A stretch of 13,522 nucleotides of DNA from Onthomonas sp964456525 (GTDB lineage: Bacteria; Bacillota; Clostridia; Oscillospirales; Oscillospiraceae), in contig CAYWAP010000043.1 of NCBI GenBank assembly GCA_964456525.1, forward strand, positions 1-13,522, written 5' to 3'. The position numbers were made by a program, and so were the translations under genes. The notes under the pieces were generated by a model, which worked only from the letters and a program-made list of their open reading frames with translations, was not told where the DNA came from and made no database searches. Shown here in pieces: positions 6,095 to 13,522 of the stretch. How positions within the stretch are numbered: the stretch's first letter is position 1; every line of letters starts with the position of its first letter.

Positions 6095-6973
6095 ATGAAT
6101 CTTGAAACGGATCTGACGCTGGAGGCAACGGAGCTGCTGCAAAAAACACAGGGAGATCCGGGCCGGCTGCCCGGCGTCGCCACGCGGGAATACCAGATCC
6201 GGGGATTTCACGTGGCCGAGGTGCGGATCCTAAACGAGAAGGGAGCCGAGAAGGTGGGGAAGCCTGTGGGAACCTACCTGACGCTGACCATGGAACAGAG
6301 CGGCGATTTGGAGCGCACCCGGTTTTGCCAGGCGGCAGAGGCGGTGGCGGAGAGTCTGCAACGGCTGCTGGAGCTGAAGCTGTCCAAAGGGGTGCTGGTG
6401 GTGGGGCTGGGAAACCGGGCCATCACGGCGGACGCCCTGGGGCCTCTGACTGTGGACAACACGGTGGTCACCCGGCATCTGGTGACCCATCTGCCGGAGA
6501 CCTTTGGGGAATTTCGGCCGGTGGCGGCGGTCTCCACCGGCGTGCTGGGAACCACCGGGTTGGAGAGCGGCGAGCTGGTGGGCGCCCTGTGCCGCCAGAT
6601 GCATCCGGCGGCGGTGATCGCGGTGGACGCCCTGGCGGCCCGGTCCGCCTCCCGGCTGGGGTGTACCATCCAGCTGTCGGACAGCGGCATTGTGCCCGGC
6701 TCCGGGGTGGGCAATGCCCGGCAGGCGCTCAACCGGGAACATCTGGGCATTCCGGTGATTGCCGTTGGCGTCCCCACCGTCATCCGGGCGTCGGCGCTGT
6801 GCGCCGACCTGGGGGGCGAGGAAGAGGAACAGCAGCGGCTCCGGGAGCTGGTGGTGACGCCGAAGGAAGTGGACCGGATGGTCGCCTCCCTGTCCCGGAC
6901 GGTGGGAATTGGCATCTCCCTTGCCCTACAGGAGGGGCTGTCCGTGGAGGACGTGGAAATGCTGCTCGCCTAG
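6095..6973 (+). CDS. gpr: GPR germination protease (small acid-soluble spore protein endopeptidase)
   Basis: A 292-residue protein of peptidase family A25. GPR is made as a zymogen in the forespore, processes itself late in sporulation and degrades SASP proteins during germination. Motifs: VVGLGNRAITADALGP with the likely catalytic Asp113, VIAVDALAAR with the second Asp178, SDSGIVPGSGVGNAR (195-209) and GIPVIAVGVPTVI (218-230). These correspond to Asp127 and Asp193 of the Bacillus enzymes. It is shorter than Bacillus GPR (about 370): a segment of some 60 residues before VVTPKEVD (253-260) is absent. I chose ATG 6095 (GGGGTG 7 bases upstream) because the family's TDL-LE sequence follows at once and the forespore promoter lies upstream; an in-frame ATG at 6026 lies before that promoter. 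Divergent from rpsT. Confidence 0.95.
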   Translation: MNLETDLTLEATELLQKTQGDPGRLPGVATREYQIRGFHVAEVRILNEKGAEKVGKPVGTYLTLTMEQSGDLERTRFCQAAEAVAESLQRLLELKLSKGVLVVGLGNRAITADALGPLTVDNTVVTRHLVTHLPETFGEFRPVAAVSTGVLGTTGLESGELVGALCRQMHPAAVIAVDALAARSASRLGCTIQLSDSGIVPGSGVGNARQALNREHLGIPVIAVGVPTVIRASALCADLGGEEEEQQRLRELVVTPKEVDRMVASLSRTVGIGISLALQEGLSVEDVEMLLA

Positions 6974-7043
6974 GTCCTGTTTGAAGATCAGAAATGCGGC
7001 CAATGACGGGGAATTTTTCGCCAGACAAGGGGATTTGACGCCC

Positions 7044-7151
7044 CAATCCTTTGTGGATTGCAGGGAAACCCAACCCAGTATGGTGGAGAAAGGCCCGGCA
7101 TTGGGGCATGTTGTCTTTTTCAAGCAGGGCCTGAGGAAGGGTTTGCAATCC
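7044..7151 (+). other. Nested complementary segments in the gpr-pepF gap (possible structured RNA)
   Basis: GGATTGC (7055-7061) and AAACCC (7066-7071) pair with GGGTTT (7139-7144) and GCAATCC (7145-7151), a 13-bp helix with a 4-base bulge. Nested inside, AGGCCC (7091-7096) pairs with GGGCCT (7127-7132). An alternative hairpin uses the same strand: CAATCC (7044-7049) with GGATTG (7055-7060). The 3' arm overlaps the pepF -35 box. I match it to no known RNA family. Otherwise the gap 6974-7142 shows no gene and no clear gpr terminator. Confidence 0.4.
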
Positions 7152-7171
7152 GAACCCATTTGCAGTATACT
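7143..7171 (+). promoter_or_regulatory. Sigma-A promoter of pepF
   Basis: TTGCAA at 7143-7148, 17 bases, TATACT at 7166-7171. Start near 7178, giving a leader of roughly 33 bases before ATG 7211. The -35 hexamer is identical to that of rpsT. Confidence 0.8.
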
Positions 7172-7210
7172 CAAGTCACTGCACATTGTATATGAGGAGC
7201 GATTTGAACC

Positions 7211-9001
7211 ATGGCAATTCCTGAACGTAAGGACGTAGATGTGAAAGACACCTGGGCGCTGGAGGATCTGTTTCCCTCGGACGAGGCCTGGTATGAAGAG
7301 CTGGAGCGGGCCAAGGCCTATCCGGCCAAAGTGGCCGCCTACGAGGGGCGTCTGGGGGAGTGTGCCGCCGTGCTGCTGGAATATGTCCGGCTGAACGATG
7401 AGATGTCCCTGTGCTTTGACTCACTGATTCAGTACGCCTTCCGCAGGGCGGATGAGGACACCCGCGTGGCCAAATATCAGAGCATGGACGCGCAGCTCAT
7501 GAATCTGATCACGCAGATCAACGCCGCCGGCAGCTTTGAAACCAATGAACTGCTGGCGATCCCCGATTCCAAATGGGAGGCGTTTTACCGGGAGGAGCCG
7601 GAACTGGCCCTGTACCGCCGCCATTTTGAGGAGATTCTCCGGAAACGGGACCACGTTCTCTCCCCGGCAGAGGAAAAGCTGCTGGCCCAGGCGGGGAGAA
7701 TGTCCGAGTCCCCGGACACCATCTTCTCCATGCTGAACGATGCGGACATGAAGTTTCCGGACGCTGTGGATGGCCAGGGTGAGCGCCATACCGTCAGCCA
7801 CGGAAGCTACATCCCCATGATGATGTCGGAGGACCGGGCTTTGCGCAAGTCCGCCTTTGAGAGCCTGTACTCCGTTTACGGCCAGTTCCGCAACACGGCC
7901 GCCGCCCTTCTGGGGGCCCAGGCCAAGCAGCTCTGGTTTTTTGCCGAGGCACGGCACTACCCCTCTGCCCGGGCGGCGGCATTGGACGCGACGGAAGTTC
8001 CGGAGAGCGTGTATGATAATCTGATCGAGGCGGTTCACCAGAATTTCCCGGCGATGCACCGCTACACGGCCCTGCGGAAGGAGCTGCTGGGGGTAGAGGA
8101 GCTGCACTTTTATGACCTCTATGCGCCTATGGTCAGCGACACCGACTTCCATTACACCTTTGAAGAGGCCAAGGAGATTGTGCTGAAAGCGCTGGAGCCC
8201 ATGGGAGAGGAATACTGTTCCATCGTGCGGGAGGGGTTTGAAAACCGCTGGATCGACGTCTACGAGAATGTGGGAAAGCGGTCCGGGGCCTACTCGGCTG
8301 GGGCCAAGGTTCACCCCTATGTGCTGCTGAATTTCCAGGGGACGCTGAACGATGTCTTTACCCTGATCCATGAGATGGGGCACAGCCTCCACTCCTATTA
8401 CTCCAATCAATACCAGCCCACGGTCTATTCCGACTATGTCATCTTTGTGGCAGAGGTGGCTTCCACCTGCAACGAGGCGCTGTTGATGGAGTATTTGCTC
8501 AAGACCACCACAGACCGCCGCAAGCGGGCCTACCTCATCAACTACTTTTTGGAGCAGTTCCGGACAACGCTTTACCGGCAAACCATGTTTGCCGAATTTG
8601 AGCTGAAGTTCAACCAGCTGGCCCAGTCCGGCGAGGGAGTTACGGCGGATAAGTGCTGCGAAATTTACCGCCAGCTGAATCAGGATTACTTTGGCGATGC
8701 CATTGTTGTGGACGAGGAAATTGCCCTGGAATGGGCGCGAATCCCCCATTTTTACTACAATTACTATGTCTATCAGTACGCCACGGGCTATGCTGCCGCC
8801 ATTGCCCTGTCCCAGCGCATCCTGCATGGGGGCAAAGAGGCGGTGGAGGCGTATCTGGGCTTCCTGAAAGGCGGCTGCTCCAAAACGCCCATTGAGCTGC
8901 TGAAAGGGGCGGGCGTGGATATGTCCACCCCCGAACCCATTCACGACGCGCTGAAGGTGTTTGACGATCTGATTAACGAGATGAGGGCCTTGATGGGGTG
9001 A
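7211..9001 (+). CDS. pepF: Oligoendopeptidase F (M3B metallopeptidase)
   Basis: A 596-residue cytoplasmic zinc peptidase, the usual length for PepF. It cleaves short peptides of roughly 7-17 residues. The zinc site is HEMGH at 387-391 (ligands His387, His391; catalytic Glu388), with Glu415 in FVAEVASTCNE as the likely third ligand. The C-terminal region has the family's IPHFYYNYYVYQYATGYAAA stretch (511-530), followed by a GG..GYLxFLKGGCSKTPIEL-type segment (540-564). No signal peptide or membrane helix. ATG 7211 is preceded by GAGGAG with a rather long 11-base spacing. It has its own promoter and is followed by the CinA-type gene, whose start lies 5 bases after the pepF stop, so the two are probably cotranscribed and coupled. 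Confidence 0.96.
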   Translation: MAIPERKDVDVKDTWALEDLFPSDEAWYEELERAKAYPAKVAAYEGRLGECAAVLLEYVRLNDEMSLCFDSLIQYAFRRADEDTRVAKYQSMDAQLMNLITQINAAGSFETNELLAIPDSKWEAFYREEPELALYRRHFEEILRKRDHVLSPAEEKLLAQAGRMSESPDTIFSMLNDADMKFPDAVDGQGERHTVSHGSYIPMMMSEDRALRKSAFESLYSVYGQFRNTAAALLGAQAKQLWFFAEARHYPSARAAALDATEVPESVYDNLIEAVHQNFPAMHRYTALRKELLGVEELHFYDLYAPMVSDTDFHYTFEEAKEIVLKALEPMGEEYCSIVREGFENRWIDVYENVGKRSGAYSAGAKVHPYVLLNFQGTLNDVFTLIHEMGHSLHSYYSNQYQPTVYSDYVIFVAEVASTCNEALLMEYLLKTTTDRRKRAYLINYFLEQFRTTLYRQTMFAEFELKFNQLAQSGEGVTADKCCEIYRQLNQDYFGDAIVVDEEIALEWARIPHFYYNYYVYQYATGYAAAIALSQRILHGGKEAVEAYLGFLKGGCSKTPIELLKGAGVDMSTPEPIHDALKVFDDLINEMRALMG

Positions 9002-9006
9002 TGCAG

Positions 9007-9504
9007 ATGACACTGGCTCAGGAAGTTTTGCACTTGCTGCAAAGGCACCACAAGACCCTTGCCACGGCGGAGAGCTGCACCGGCGGAATGATTGCGGCGG
9101 CCATAACGGATTTGCCCGGATCCTCCTCGGTGTTCAAAGGGGGCGTGGTGTCCTATTGGACCCAGGTCAAGCACGATGTCCTGGGGGTAAAGCAGTCCAC
9201 ATTGGACGCGGTGGGCGCCGTCGCGCCGGAGACGGCCAGGGAAATGGCTGAGGGCGCCCGAGCGGTTGTCGGCAGTGATTTGGCGGTGTCCGTCACCGGC
9301 GTGGCCGGGCCGGACTCCGACGAGCGGGGGAACCCGGTGGGATGCGTATACCTTGCGCTGACGGACGGGACCCATACCGTGGTTCACAAGCCGGAGGGGC
9401 TGGGCCATGAGCGCTCGGAGATCCGCCGCGGCGCGGTACAGTACGCCCTTGGCATGCTGAAGAAATATTTGACGGACCTGGAACAACAGGAACAGATCGT
9501 TTGA
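9007..9504 (+). CDS. pncC: CinA C-terminal-domain protein, nicotinamide-nucleotide amidohydrolase (NMN deamidase)
   Basis: A 165-residue, stand-alone CinA C-terminal domain. PncC converts NMN to nicotinic acid mononucleotide in pyridine-nucleotide salvage. Motifs: AESCTGG at 21-27, GSSSVFKGGVVSY at 38-50, SVTGVAGPD at 95-103 and GNPVGCVY at 108-115. Ser23, Tyr50 and Lys55 have the spacing expected for the Ser-Tyr-Lys residues of PncC (from memory of the family). The N-terminal COG1058/MoaB-like domain of full-length CinA (about 410) is absent, and its own start shows this is not a truncation. I favour ATG 9007 (GGGGTG 6 bases upstream); ATG 9001 and GTG 8998 are in frame and overlap the pepF stop. 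Translation is probably coupled to pepF. A strong terminator follows. Confidence 0.92.
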   Translation: MTLAQEVLHLLQRHHKTLATAESCTGGMIAAAITDLPGSSSVFKGGVVSYWTQVKHDVLGVKQSTLDAVGAVAPETAREMAEGARAVVGSDLAVSVTGVAGPDSDERGNPVGCVYLALTDGTHTVVHKPEGLGHERSEIRRGAVQYALGMLKKYLTDLEQQEQIV

Positions 9505-9528
9505 GGGAGAAATCCTCCCGAACCTTCA

Positions 9529-9570
9529 CCCCCAGCTGCGGCTTGCAGGCAGCTGGGGGGCTTATTTTTT
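9529..9570 (+). terminator. Rho-independent terminator of pepF-pncC
   Basis: A perfect 11-bp stem, CCCCCAGCTGC (9529-9539) with GCAGCTGGGGG (9549-9559), a 9-base loop and a T-rich tail to 9570. A small 5-bp hairpin (9505-9519) precedes it right after the pncC stop. Confidence 0.95.
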
Positions 9571-9627
9571 CAAAGGGGGCGCAGAACCCGCCCGGCACGC
9601 CATTCTTAGCAAATTTTGGAGGTTTTT

Positions 9628-9648
9628 ACTAACAAACAGGTGGTTAGT
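9628..9648 (+). promoter_or_regulatory. Inverted repeat upstream of the nifJ promoter (possible operator)
   Basis: ACTAAC (9628-9633) and GTTAGT (9643-9648) are perfect inverted repeats 9 bases apart. The flanks TTT (left) and AAA (right) also mirror each other with a small offset. It ends 45 bases before the nifJ -35 box. The distance would suit an activator or an upstream repressor site. It contains a TAACAA half-site reminiscent of Rex, but the full Rex palindrome is not present. Confidence 0.35.
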
Positions 9649-9693
9649 CTAAACTTACCAAAGCATTTTGCCTACTTTTTCACAAAGTTCTTA

Positions 9694-9722
9694 TTTACAA
9701 TTGGATAAAAAACTGGTATCAT
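9694..9722 (+). promoter_or_regulatory. Sigma-A promoter of nifJ
   Basis: TTTACA at 9694-9699, 17 bases, TATCAT at 9717-9722; both boxes match five of six consensus bases. The surrounding DNA (9600-9740) is far more AT-rich than the genes. Expected start is 9729-9730, a leader of about 57 bases. Confidence 0.82.
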
Positions 9723-9729
9723 TAATCCG

Positions 9730-9760
9730 TTAGAATAGCCTTCCCCAACAGGGATTCTAA
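9730..9760 (+). other. Stem-loop at the 5' end of the nifJ mRNA
   Basis: TTAGAAT (9730-9736) pairs with ATTCTAA (9754-9760). The stem begins at the predicted transcription start and ends 7 bases before the AAGGAGG ribosome binding site (9768-9774). This is the arrangement of 5' stabilising hairpins on abundant mRNAs; a regulatory role is also possible. Confidence 0.55.
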
Positions 9761-9786
9761 TAATGTTAAGGAGGAAACGAACAATC

Positions 9787-12700
9787 ATGGTAGTTAGAAA
9801 ACAGAAATCCATGGATGCTAACAATGCGGCTGCATGGGTCTCCTATGCATTTACCGAAGTTGCCGGCATCTACCCCATCACTCCCTCCAGCCCCATGGCA
9901 GACTATGTCGATCAGTGGGCTGCGCACGGCCAAAAGAATGTTTTTGGCAATCCCGTCAAGGTCGTTGAGATGCAGTCTGAGGCCGGTGCGGCAGGTACCG
10001 TCCACGGCTCTCTGGCCGCCGGCGCCCTGACCACCACCTACACCGCCTCTCAGGGCCTGCTGCTGATGATCCCCAATATGTACAAGATCGCAGGCGAGCT
10101 GCTGCCCGGCGTGCTGCACGTGGCCGCCCGTGCCCTGACCACTCAGGCGCTGAACATTTTTGGCGATCACGAGGACGTCATGGCCTGCCGTCAGACCGGC
10201 TTTGCCATGCTGGCCGAGGCCAATCCTCAGGAGGTTATGGACCTGGCTCCGGTGGCCCATCTGGCTGCCATTGAAGGCCGCGTTCCTTTCCTGAACTTCT
10301 TCGACGGCTTCCGCACCTCTCATGAGATCCAGAAGCTGTCCGTTTGGGATTATAAGGATCTGGCTGACATGGTGAACATGGACGCGGTTCAGGCCTTCCG
10401 CGACCACGCTTTGAATCCCGCCCACGGCGTCACCCGCGGCTCTCACGAGAACGACGACATCTTCTTCCAGCACCGTGAGGCCTGCAACAAGTTCTATGAC
10501 GCAGTTCCCGACATTGTCGAGAAGTACATGAACAAGATCAACGAGAAGCTGGGCACCGACTATAAGCTCTTCAACTATTACGGCGCTCCCGATGCGGAAA
10601 ACGTCATCATCGCCATCGGCTCCTTTAACGACGTCATGAGCGAAGTGGTCGATTACAAGGTTGCACGGGGCGAAAAGGTCGGCATGATTAACGTCCATCT
10701 GTATCGTCCCTTCTCCGCCAAGCACCTGCTCGCCGCCATTCCCGAGACGGTGAAGAAGATCGCCGTTATGGACCGCACCAAGGAGCCTGGCTCTCTGGGT
10801 GAGCCTCTGTATCTGGACGTTGTCGCTGCCCTGTCCAAGGCCGGCAGAACGGATGTCAAGGTGGTCGGCGGCCGTTACGGCCTGGGCTCCAAGGATACCC
10901 CTCCCTCCTCCGTCTTTGCCATTTACAAGGAGCTGGAGAAGGACGAGCCCAAGGAGCACTTCACCGTCGGCATCAACGACGACGTCACGTATCTGTCCCT
11001 GCCGGAGGAACCCTCGCCCAACACCGCTGCGGAAGGCACGGTTGAGGTCAAGTTCTGGGGCCTGGGCGGCGACGGCACGGTGGGTGCAAACAAGAACTCC
11101 ATCAAGATCATCGGCGACCACACGGATAAGTATGTCCAGGCATACTTCCAGTATGACTCCAAGAAGACCGGCGGCGTGACGGTTTCCCACCTGCGTTTTG
11201 GCGATAAGCCCATCCGCTCTCCCTACTACATCAACAAGGCAGACTTTGTGGCCTGCCACAACCCCTCTTATATCACCAAGCATTTCCCCATTGTCAACGA
11301 CATCAAGGACGGCGGTACCTTCCTGATCAACAGCCAGTGGGACTTTGCCGAGCTGGAAAAGCAGATGTCTGCTGACGCCAAGAAGTACATCTACGATCAC
11401 AAGATCAACGTGTACATGATCAACGCCATTGACCTGGCCGCCAAGGTTGGCATGGGCAAGCGCACCAACACCGTGCTGCAGTCCGCTTTCTTCGCCCTGG
11501 CCAAGGTGCTGCCCGCAGAGGACGCCATCAAGTACATGAAGGACGCCGCTGAGCACTCCTACCTGAAGAAGGGCCGGGACGTCGTCCAGAAGAACTGGGA
11601 CGCCATTGACGCCGGTGCTACCGCCTTCGTCAAGTGCGAGATCCCCGAGTCCTGGGCCAATCCCGAACCCGATGCTCCCGCGCCGGAACTGACGGGCCGT
11701 CCCGATACCGTGAAGCTGGTTAAGGAAGTGATGGAGCCTGTCAACGCGATGAATGGCTACAGCCTGCCTGTCTCCACGTTTGAGGCCATGGCGGACGGTA
11801 CCTTCCCCAACGGCGCTTCCGCCTACGAGAAGCGCGGCGTGGCGGTCAACGTGGTCGAGTGGACGCCGGATAAGTGTGTTGCCTGTAACCAGTGCACCTT
11901 CTGCTGCCCCCATGCCACGATCCGTGCCTATGCTCTGGATGGGGCCGAGCAGGCAGCGGCTCCCGACAACACCAAGATGATCGACTTTAAGGTCGGCGCC
12001 GGTAAGGGCAAGTACAAGTTTGCTCTGGCCGTCTCCCCGCTGGACTGCATGGGCTGCGGCGTGTGCGTTGGCGCCTGCCCCACCAAGAGCCTGAAGATGG
12101 TGCCTCTGGCCTCCCAGCTGGATCAGCAGCCCGTTTTCGACTACTGCGTGGACAAGGTTTCCGTCAAGGAAGAGCTGGTGGATACCACGGTCAAGGGTTC
12201 CCAGTTCAACACGCCTCTGCTTGAGTTCTCCGGCTCCTGCGCTGGATGTGCCGAGTCCACTTATGCCCGCGTGCTGACGCAGCTCTTCGGCGATTGCATG
12301 TATATTTCCAATGCTACCGGCTGTTCCTCGATCTGGGGCGGCACCGGCGCAACCTCTCCCTACACGGTTAACAAAGAGGGGAAGGGTCCGGCATGGGCAA
12401 ACTCCCTGTTTGAGGACAACGCAGAGCACGGCTTTGGTATCTACACCGGCCAGAAGGTCATCCGCGATTCGCTGCGGGCAAAGGTCGAGGCGCTGGCTGA
12501 GACGAATGCCGATGTCAAGGCGGCTGCCCAGGCATGGCTGGAGACCTACAACTCCTCCACTAAGAACCAGGCGCCCACCAAGGCCCTGATCGCAGCGCTG
12601 GAAGCCGCAGGAGCAGACGATATCCTGGCACAGAAGGACTATCTGAACAAGAAGTCCTGCTGGATCTTCGGCGGCGACGGCTGGGCATACGACATCGGAT

Positions 12701-13299
12701 ACGGCGGTGTTGACCATGTTCTGGCTTCTGGCGAGGACATCAACATCTTCGTCTTCGACACGGAGGTCTACTCCAACACCGGCGGTCAGGCTTCCAAGTC
12801 CACCAATATCGGCGCTGTGGCTCAGTTTGCGGCTGCTGGCAAGGAAATTGCCAAGAAGTCCCTGTCTGAGATTCAGATGCAGTATGGTTACGTCTATGTG
12901 GCCCAGGTTGCCATGGGTGCGAACCCCGCGCAGTGCATTAAGGCAATGGTCGAGGCCGAGGAATATCCCGGTCCCTCTCTGATCATTGGCTACAGCCCCT
13001 GCGAGCTGCACTCCATCAAGGGCGGCATGACCAACTGCCAGCAGGAGATGAAGAAGGCTGTGACCTGCGGCTACTGGAACCTGTTCCGCTTCAACCCCGC
13101 TGCTGAGAAGCCCTTCACGCTGGACTCCAAGGAGCCCAAGCCGGGTTATCGTGACTTCATGATGGGCGAGGCCCGCTTCTCCGGCCTGACCCGCAGCTTC
13201 CCCGAGCGCGCTGAAAAGCTGTTCGAGAAGTCCGAAGCCACTGCAAAGGCCCGCTATGAGCATCTGACGAAGTTGGGCGCTTTGTATAACGAGAAGTAA
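9787..13299 (+). CDS. nifJ: Pyruvate:ferredoxin (flavodoxin) oxidoreductase, single-chain
   Basis: A 1170-residue homodimeric PFOR that turns pyruvate and CoA into acetyl-CoA, CO2 and reduced ferredoxin, central to anaerobic metabolism. The full domain set is present. The N-terminal pyruvate/TPP domain has YPITPSSPM (29-37) and the TPP-activating Glu65. A two-cluster ferredoxin domain has Cys 697/700/703/707 and 754/757/760/764. The C-terminal TPP domain has GDGWAYDIGYGG (963-974) and VYSNTGGQ (994-1001). Proximal-cluster ligands Cys818, 821, 846 and 1072 sit where Desulfovibrio africanus has 812, 815, 840 and 1071. I chose ATG 9787, the family N-terminus; it has AAGGAGG 12 bases upstream, and an ATG at 9763 would place that site inside the gene. 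Codon use is strongly biased (no TTA, CTA or TCA in frame), as expected for high expression. Monocistronic. Confidence 0.98.
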   Translation: MVVRKQKSMDANNAAAWVSYAFTEVAGIYPITPSSPMADYVDQWAAHGQKNVFGNPVKVVEMQSEAGAAGTVHGSLAAGALTTTYTASQGLLLMIPNMYKIAGELLPGVLHVAARALTTQALNIFGDHEDVMACRQTGFAMLAEANPQEVMDLAPVAHLAAIEGRVPFLNFFDGFRTSHEIQKLSVWDYKDLADMVNMDAVQAFRDHALNPAHGVTRGSHENDDIFFQHREACNKFYDAVPDIVEKYMNKINEKLGTDYKLFNYYGAPDAENVIIAIGSFNDVMSEVVDYKVARGEKVGMINVHLYRPFSAKHLLAAIPETVKKIAVMDRTKEPGSLGEPLYLDVVAALSKAGRTDVKVVGGRYGLGSKDTPPSSVFAIYKELEKDEPKEHFTVGINDDVTYLSLPEEPSPNTAAEGTVEVKFWGLGGDGTVGANKNSIKIIGDHTDKYVQAYFQYDSKKTGGVTVSHLRFGDKPIRSPYYINKADFVACHNPSYITKHFPIVNDIKDGGTFLINSQWDFAELEKQMSADAKKYIYDHKINVYMINAIDLAAKVGMGKRTNTVLQSAFFALAKVLPAEDAIKYMKDAAEHSYLKKGRDVVQKNWDAIDAGATAFVKCEIPESWANPEPDAPAPELTGRPDTVKLVKEVMEPVNAMNGYSLPVSTFEAMADGTFPNGASAYEKRGVAVNVVEWTPDKCVACNQCTFCCPHATIRAYALDGAEQAAAPDNTKMIDFKVGAGKGKYKFALAVSPLDCMGCGVCVGACPTKSLKMVPLASQLDQQPVFDYCVDKVSVKEELVDTTVKGSQFNTPLLEFSGSCAGCAESTYARVLTQLFGDCMYISNATGCSSIWGGTGATSPYTVNKEGKGPAWANSLFEDNAEHGFGIYTGQKVIRDSLRAKVEALAETNADVKAAAQAWLETYNSSTKNQAPTKALIAALEAAGADDILAQKDYLNKKSCWIFGGDGWAYDIGYGGVDHVLASGEDINIFVFDTEVYSNTGGQASKSTNIGAVAQFAAAGKEIAKKSLSEIQMQYGYVYVAQVAMGANPAQCIKAMVEAEEYPGPSLIIGYSPCELHSIKGGMTNCQQEMKKAVTCGYWNLFRFNPAAEKPFTLDSKEPKPGYRDFMMGEARFSGLTRSFPERAEKLFEKSEATAKARYEHLTKLGALYNEK

Positions 13300-13321
13300 T
13301 TTTCTCACAGGAAAATACGAG

Positions 13322-13363
13322 GAGGCCCCCGACTCTTTGCGGTCGGGGGCCTCTGTTTGTTGA
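13322..13363 (+). terminator. Rho-independent terminator of nifJ
   Basis: A perfect 12-bp stem, GAGGCCCCCGAC (13322-13333) with GTCGGGGGCCTC (13342-13353), an 8-base loop and a T-rich tail (TGTTTGTTG). The other strand also has a short T-rich stretch beyond the stem (TATTTT, about 13314-13319), so it could serve a convergent transcript too. Confidence 0.92.
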
Positions 13364-13376
13364 AAAAGTGATTTTG

Positions 13377-13499
13377 TCAAGATTCATCCGTGGTCATGGT
13401 TTCCGTATCATGACGGGCATAGGGGAGTTCGAATTTCATCTTCGCCCATATGCTTTCACAACGGGCTTTATCATGGCATCTGCCTTCTGCACTGTTCAT
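13377..13499 (-). CDS. Possible 40-residue small ORF, unrecognised
   Basis: ATG 13499 to TGA 13377 encodes 40 hydrophilic residues with two Cys (8 and 14) and a KFELPYARHDTET segment (22-34). No good ribosome binding site precedes the ATG and a stop lies three codons upstream. It would converge on the nifJ terminator, 24 bases past its stop. I recognise no family. It may be chance; the remaining bases to the window end hold nothing else I can name. Confidence 0.22.
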   Translation of the reverse strand: MNSAEGRCHDKARCESIWAKMKFELPYARHDTETMTTDES

Positions 13500-13522
13500 G
13501 CTTTGCTATATGCCATACTGAC

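Noticed and set aside
7421..9013. A 530-codon open frame antisense to pepF
   Set aside because: Again in phase with the sense codons and explained by codon bias; no domain, and pepF is clear.
9625..9648. Rex operator upstream of nifJ
   Set aside because: Only one half-site resembles the Rex motif; the full palindrome is not there, so I list it only as an unnamed inverted repeat.
9766..13380. A 1204-codon open frame antisense to the whole of nifJ
   Set aside because: It is in the same codon phase as nifJ, so it only reflects that nifJ has no TTA, CTA or TCA codons. The translated product has no recognisable domain and the PFOR reading is certain.
1..13522. Mobile elements, CRISPR arrays, phage genes, toxin-antitoxin or defence systems
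   Set aside because: No transposase, integrase, repeat-spacer array or attachment-like duplication is visible; every large gene is a known core function.

Overview
The window looks like chromosomal core DNA from a GC-rich, anaerobic, endospore-forming Clostridia member, most likely of the Oscillospiraceae / Flavonifractor-Oscillibacter type. The clues are spoIIE and gpr (sporulation and spore germination), a single-chain pyruvate:ferredoxin oxidoreductase (anaerobic metabolism), strong GGAGG ribosome binding sites, consensus sigma-A promoters and high GC in coding DNA. The assignment to a family is inference; no species is claimed.

Layout. 26-1042 (minus): a DEDDh 3'-5' exonuclease with a cysteine-rich, basic C-terminal extension. 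1233-1613 (plus): a tRNA operon, Met(CAT)-Glu(TTC)-Val(CAC), with a perfect TTGACA-17-TATAAT promoter and a strong terminator. 1614-1767: a short, hairpin-rich gap. 1768-5887 (minus): a small membrane-anchored protein of unknown function, spoIIE, a YihY/BrkB-type membrane protein and rpsT (ribosomal protein S20), so transcription runs rpsT -> yihY -> spoIIE -> small gene, with a terminator after rpsT. 6039-6973 (plus): gpr, the spore protease, divergent from rpsT and with a sigma-F-like promoter. 6974-7142: a gap with nested complementary segments. 7143-9570 (plus): pepF (oligoendopeptidase F) and a CinA C-terminal-domain protein (NMN amidohydrolase), coupled and closed by a strong terminator. 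9694-13360 (plus): monocistronic nifJ, with its own promoter, a 5'-end stem-loop, a possible upstream operator and a terminator. The last 170 bases hold at most a 40-codon reading frame on the minus strand.

How the genes relate. spoIIE (forespore sigma-F activation) and gpr (made in the forespore, acts at germination) belong to the same developmental programme, and gpr beside rpsT is a neighbourhood also known from Bacillus. nifJ supplies acetyl-CoA and reduced ferredoxin. The tRNAs and S20 are translation housekeeping. pepF and the CinA-type protein are peptide and pyridine-nucleotide recycling.

I did not find an undescribed multi-gene system. The points that most deserve a second look are the structured gpr-pepF gap, the short propeptide and compact form of GPR, the control region of nifJ, the hairpin cluster after the tRNA operon, and the small membrane protein next to spoIIE.
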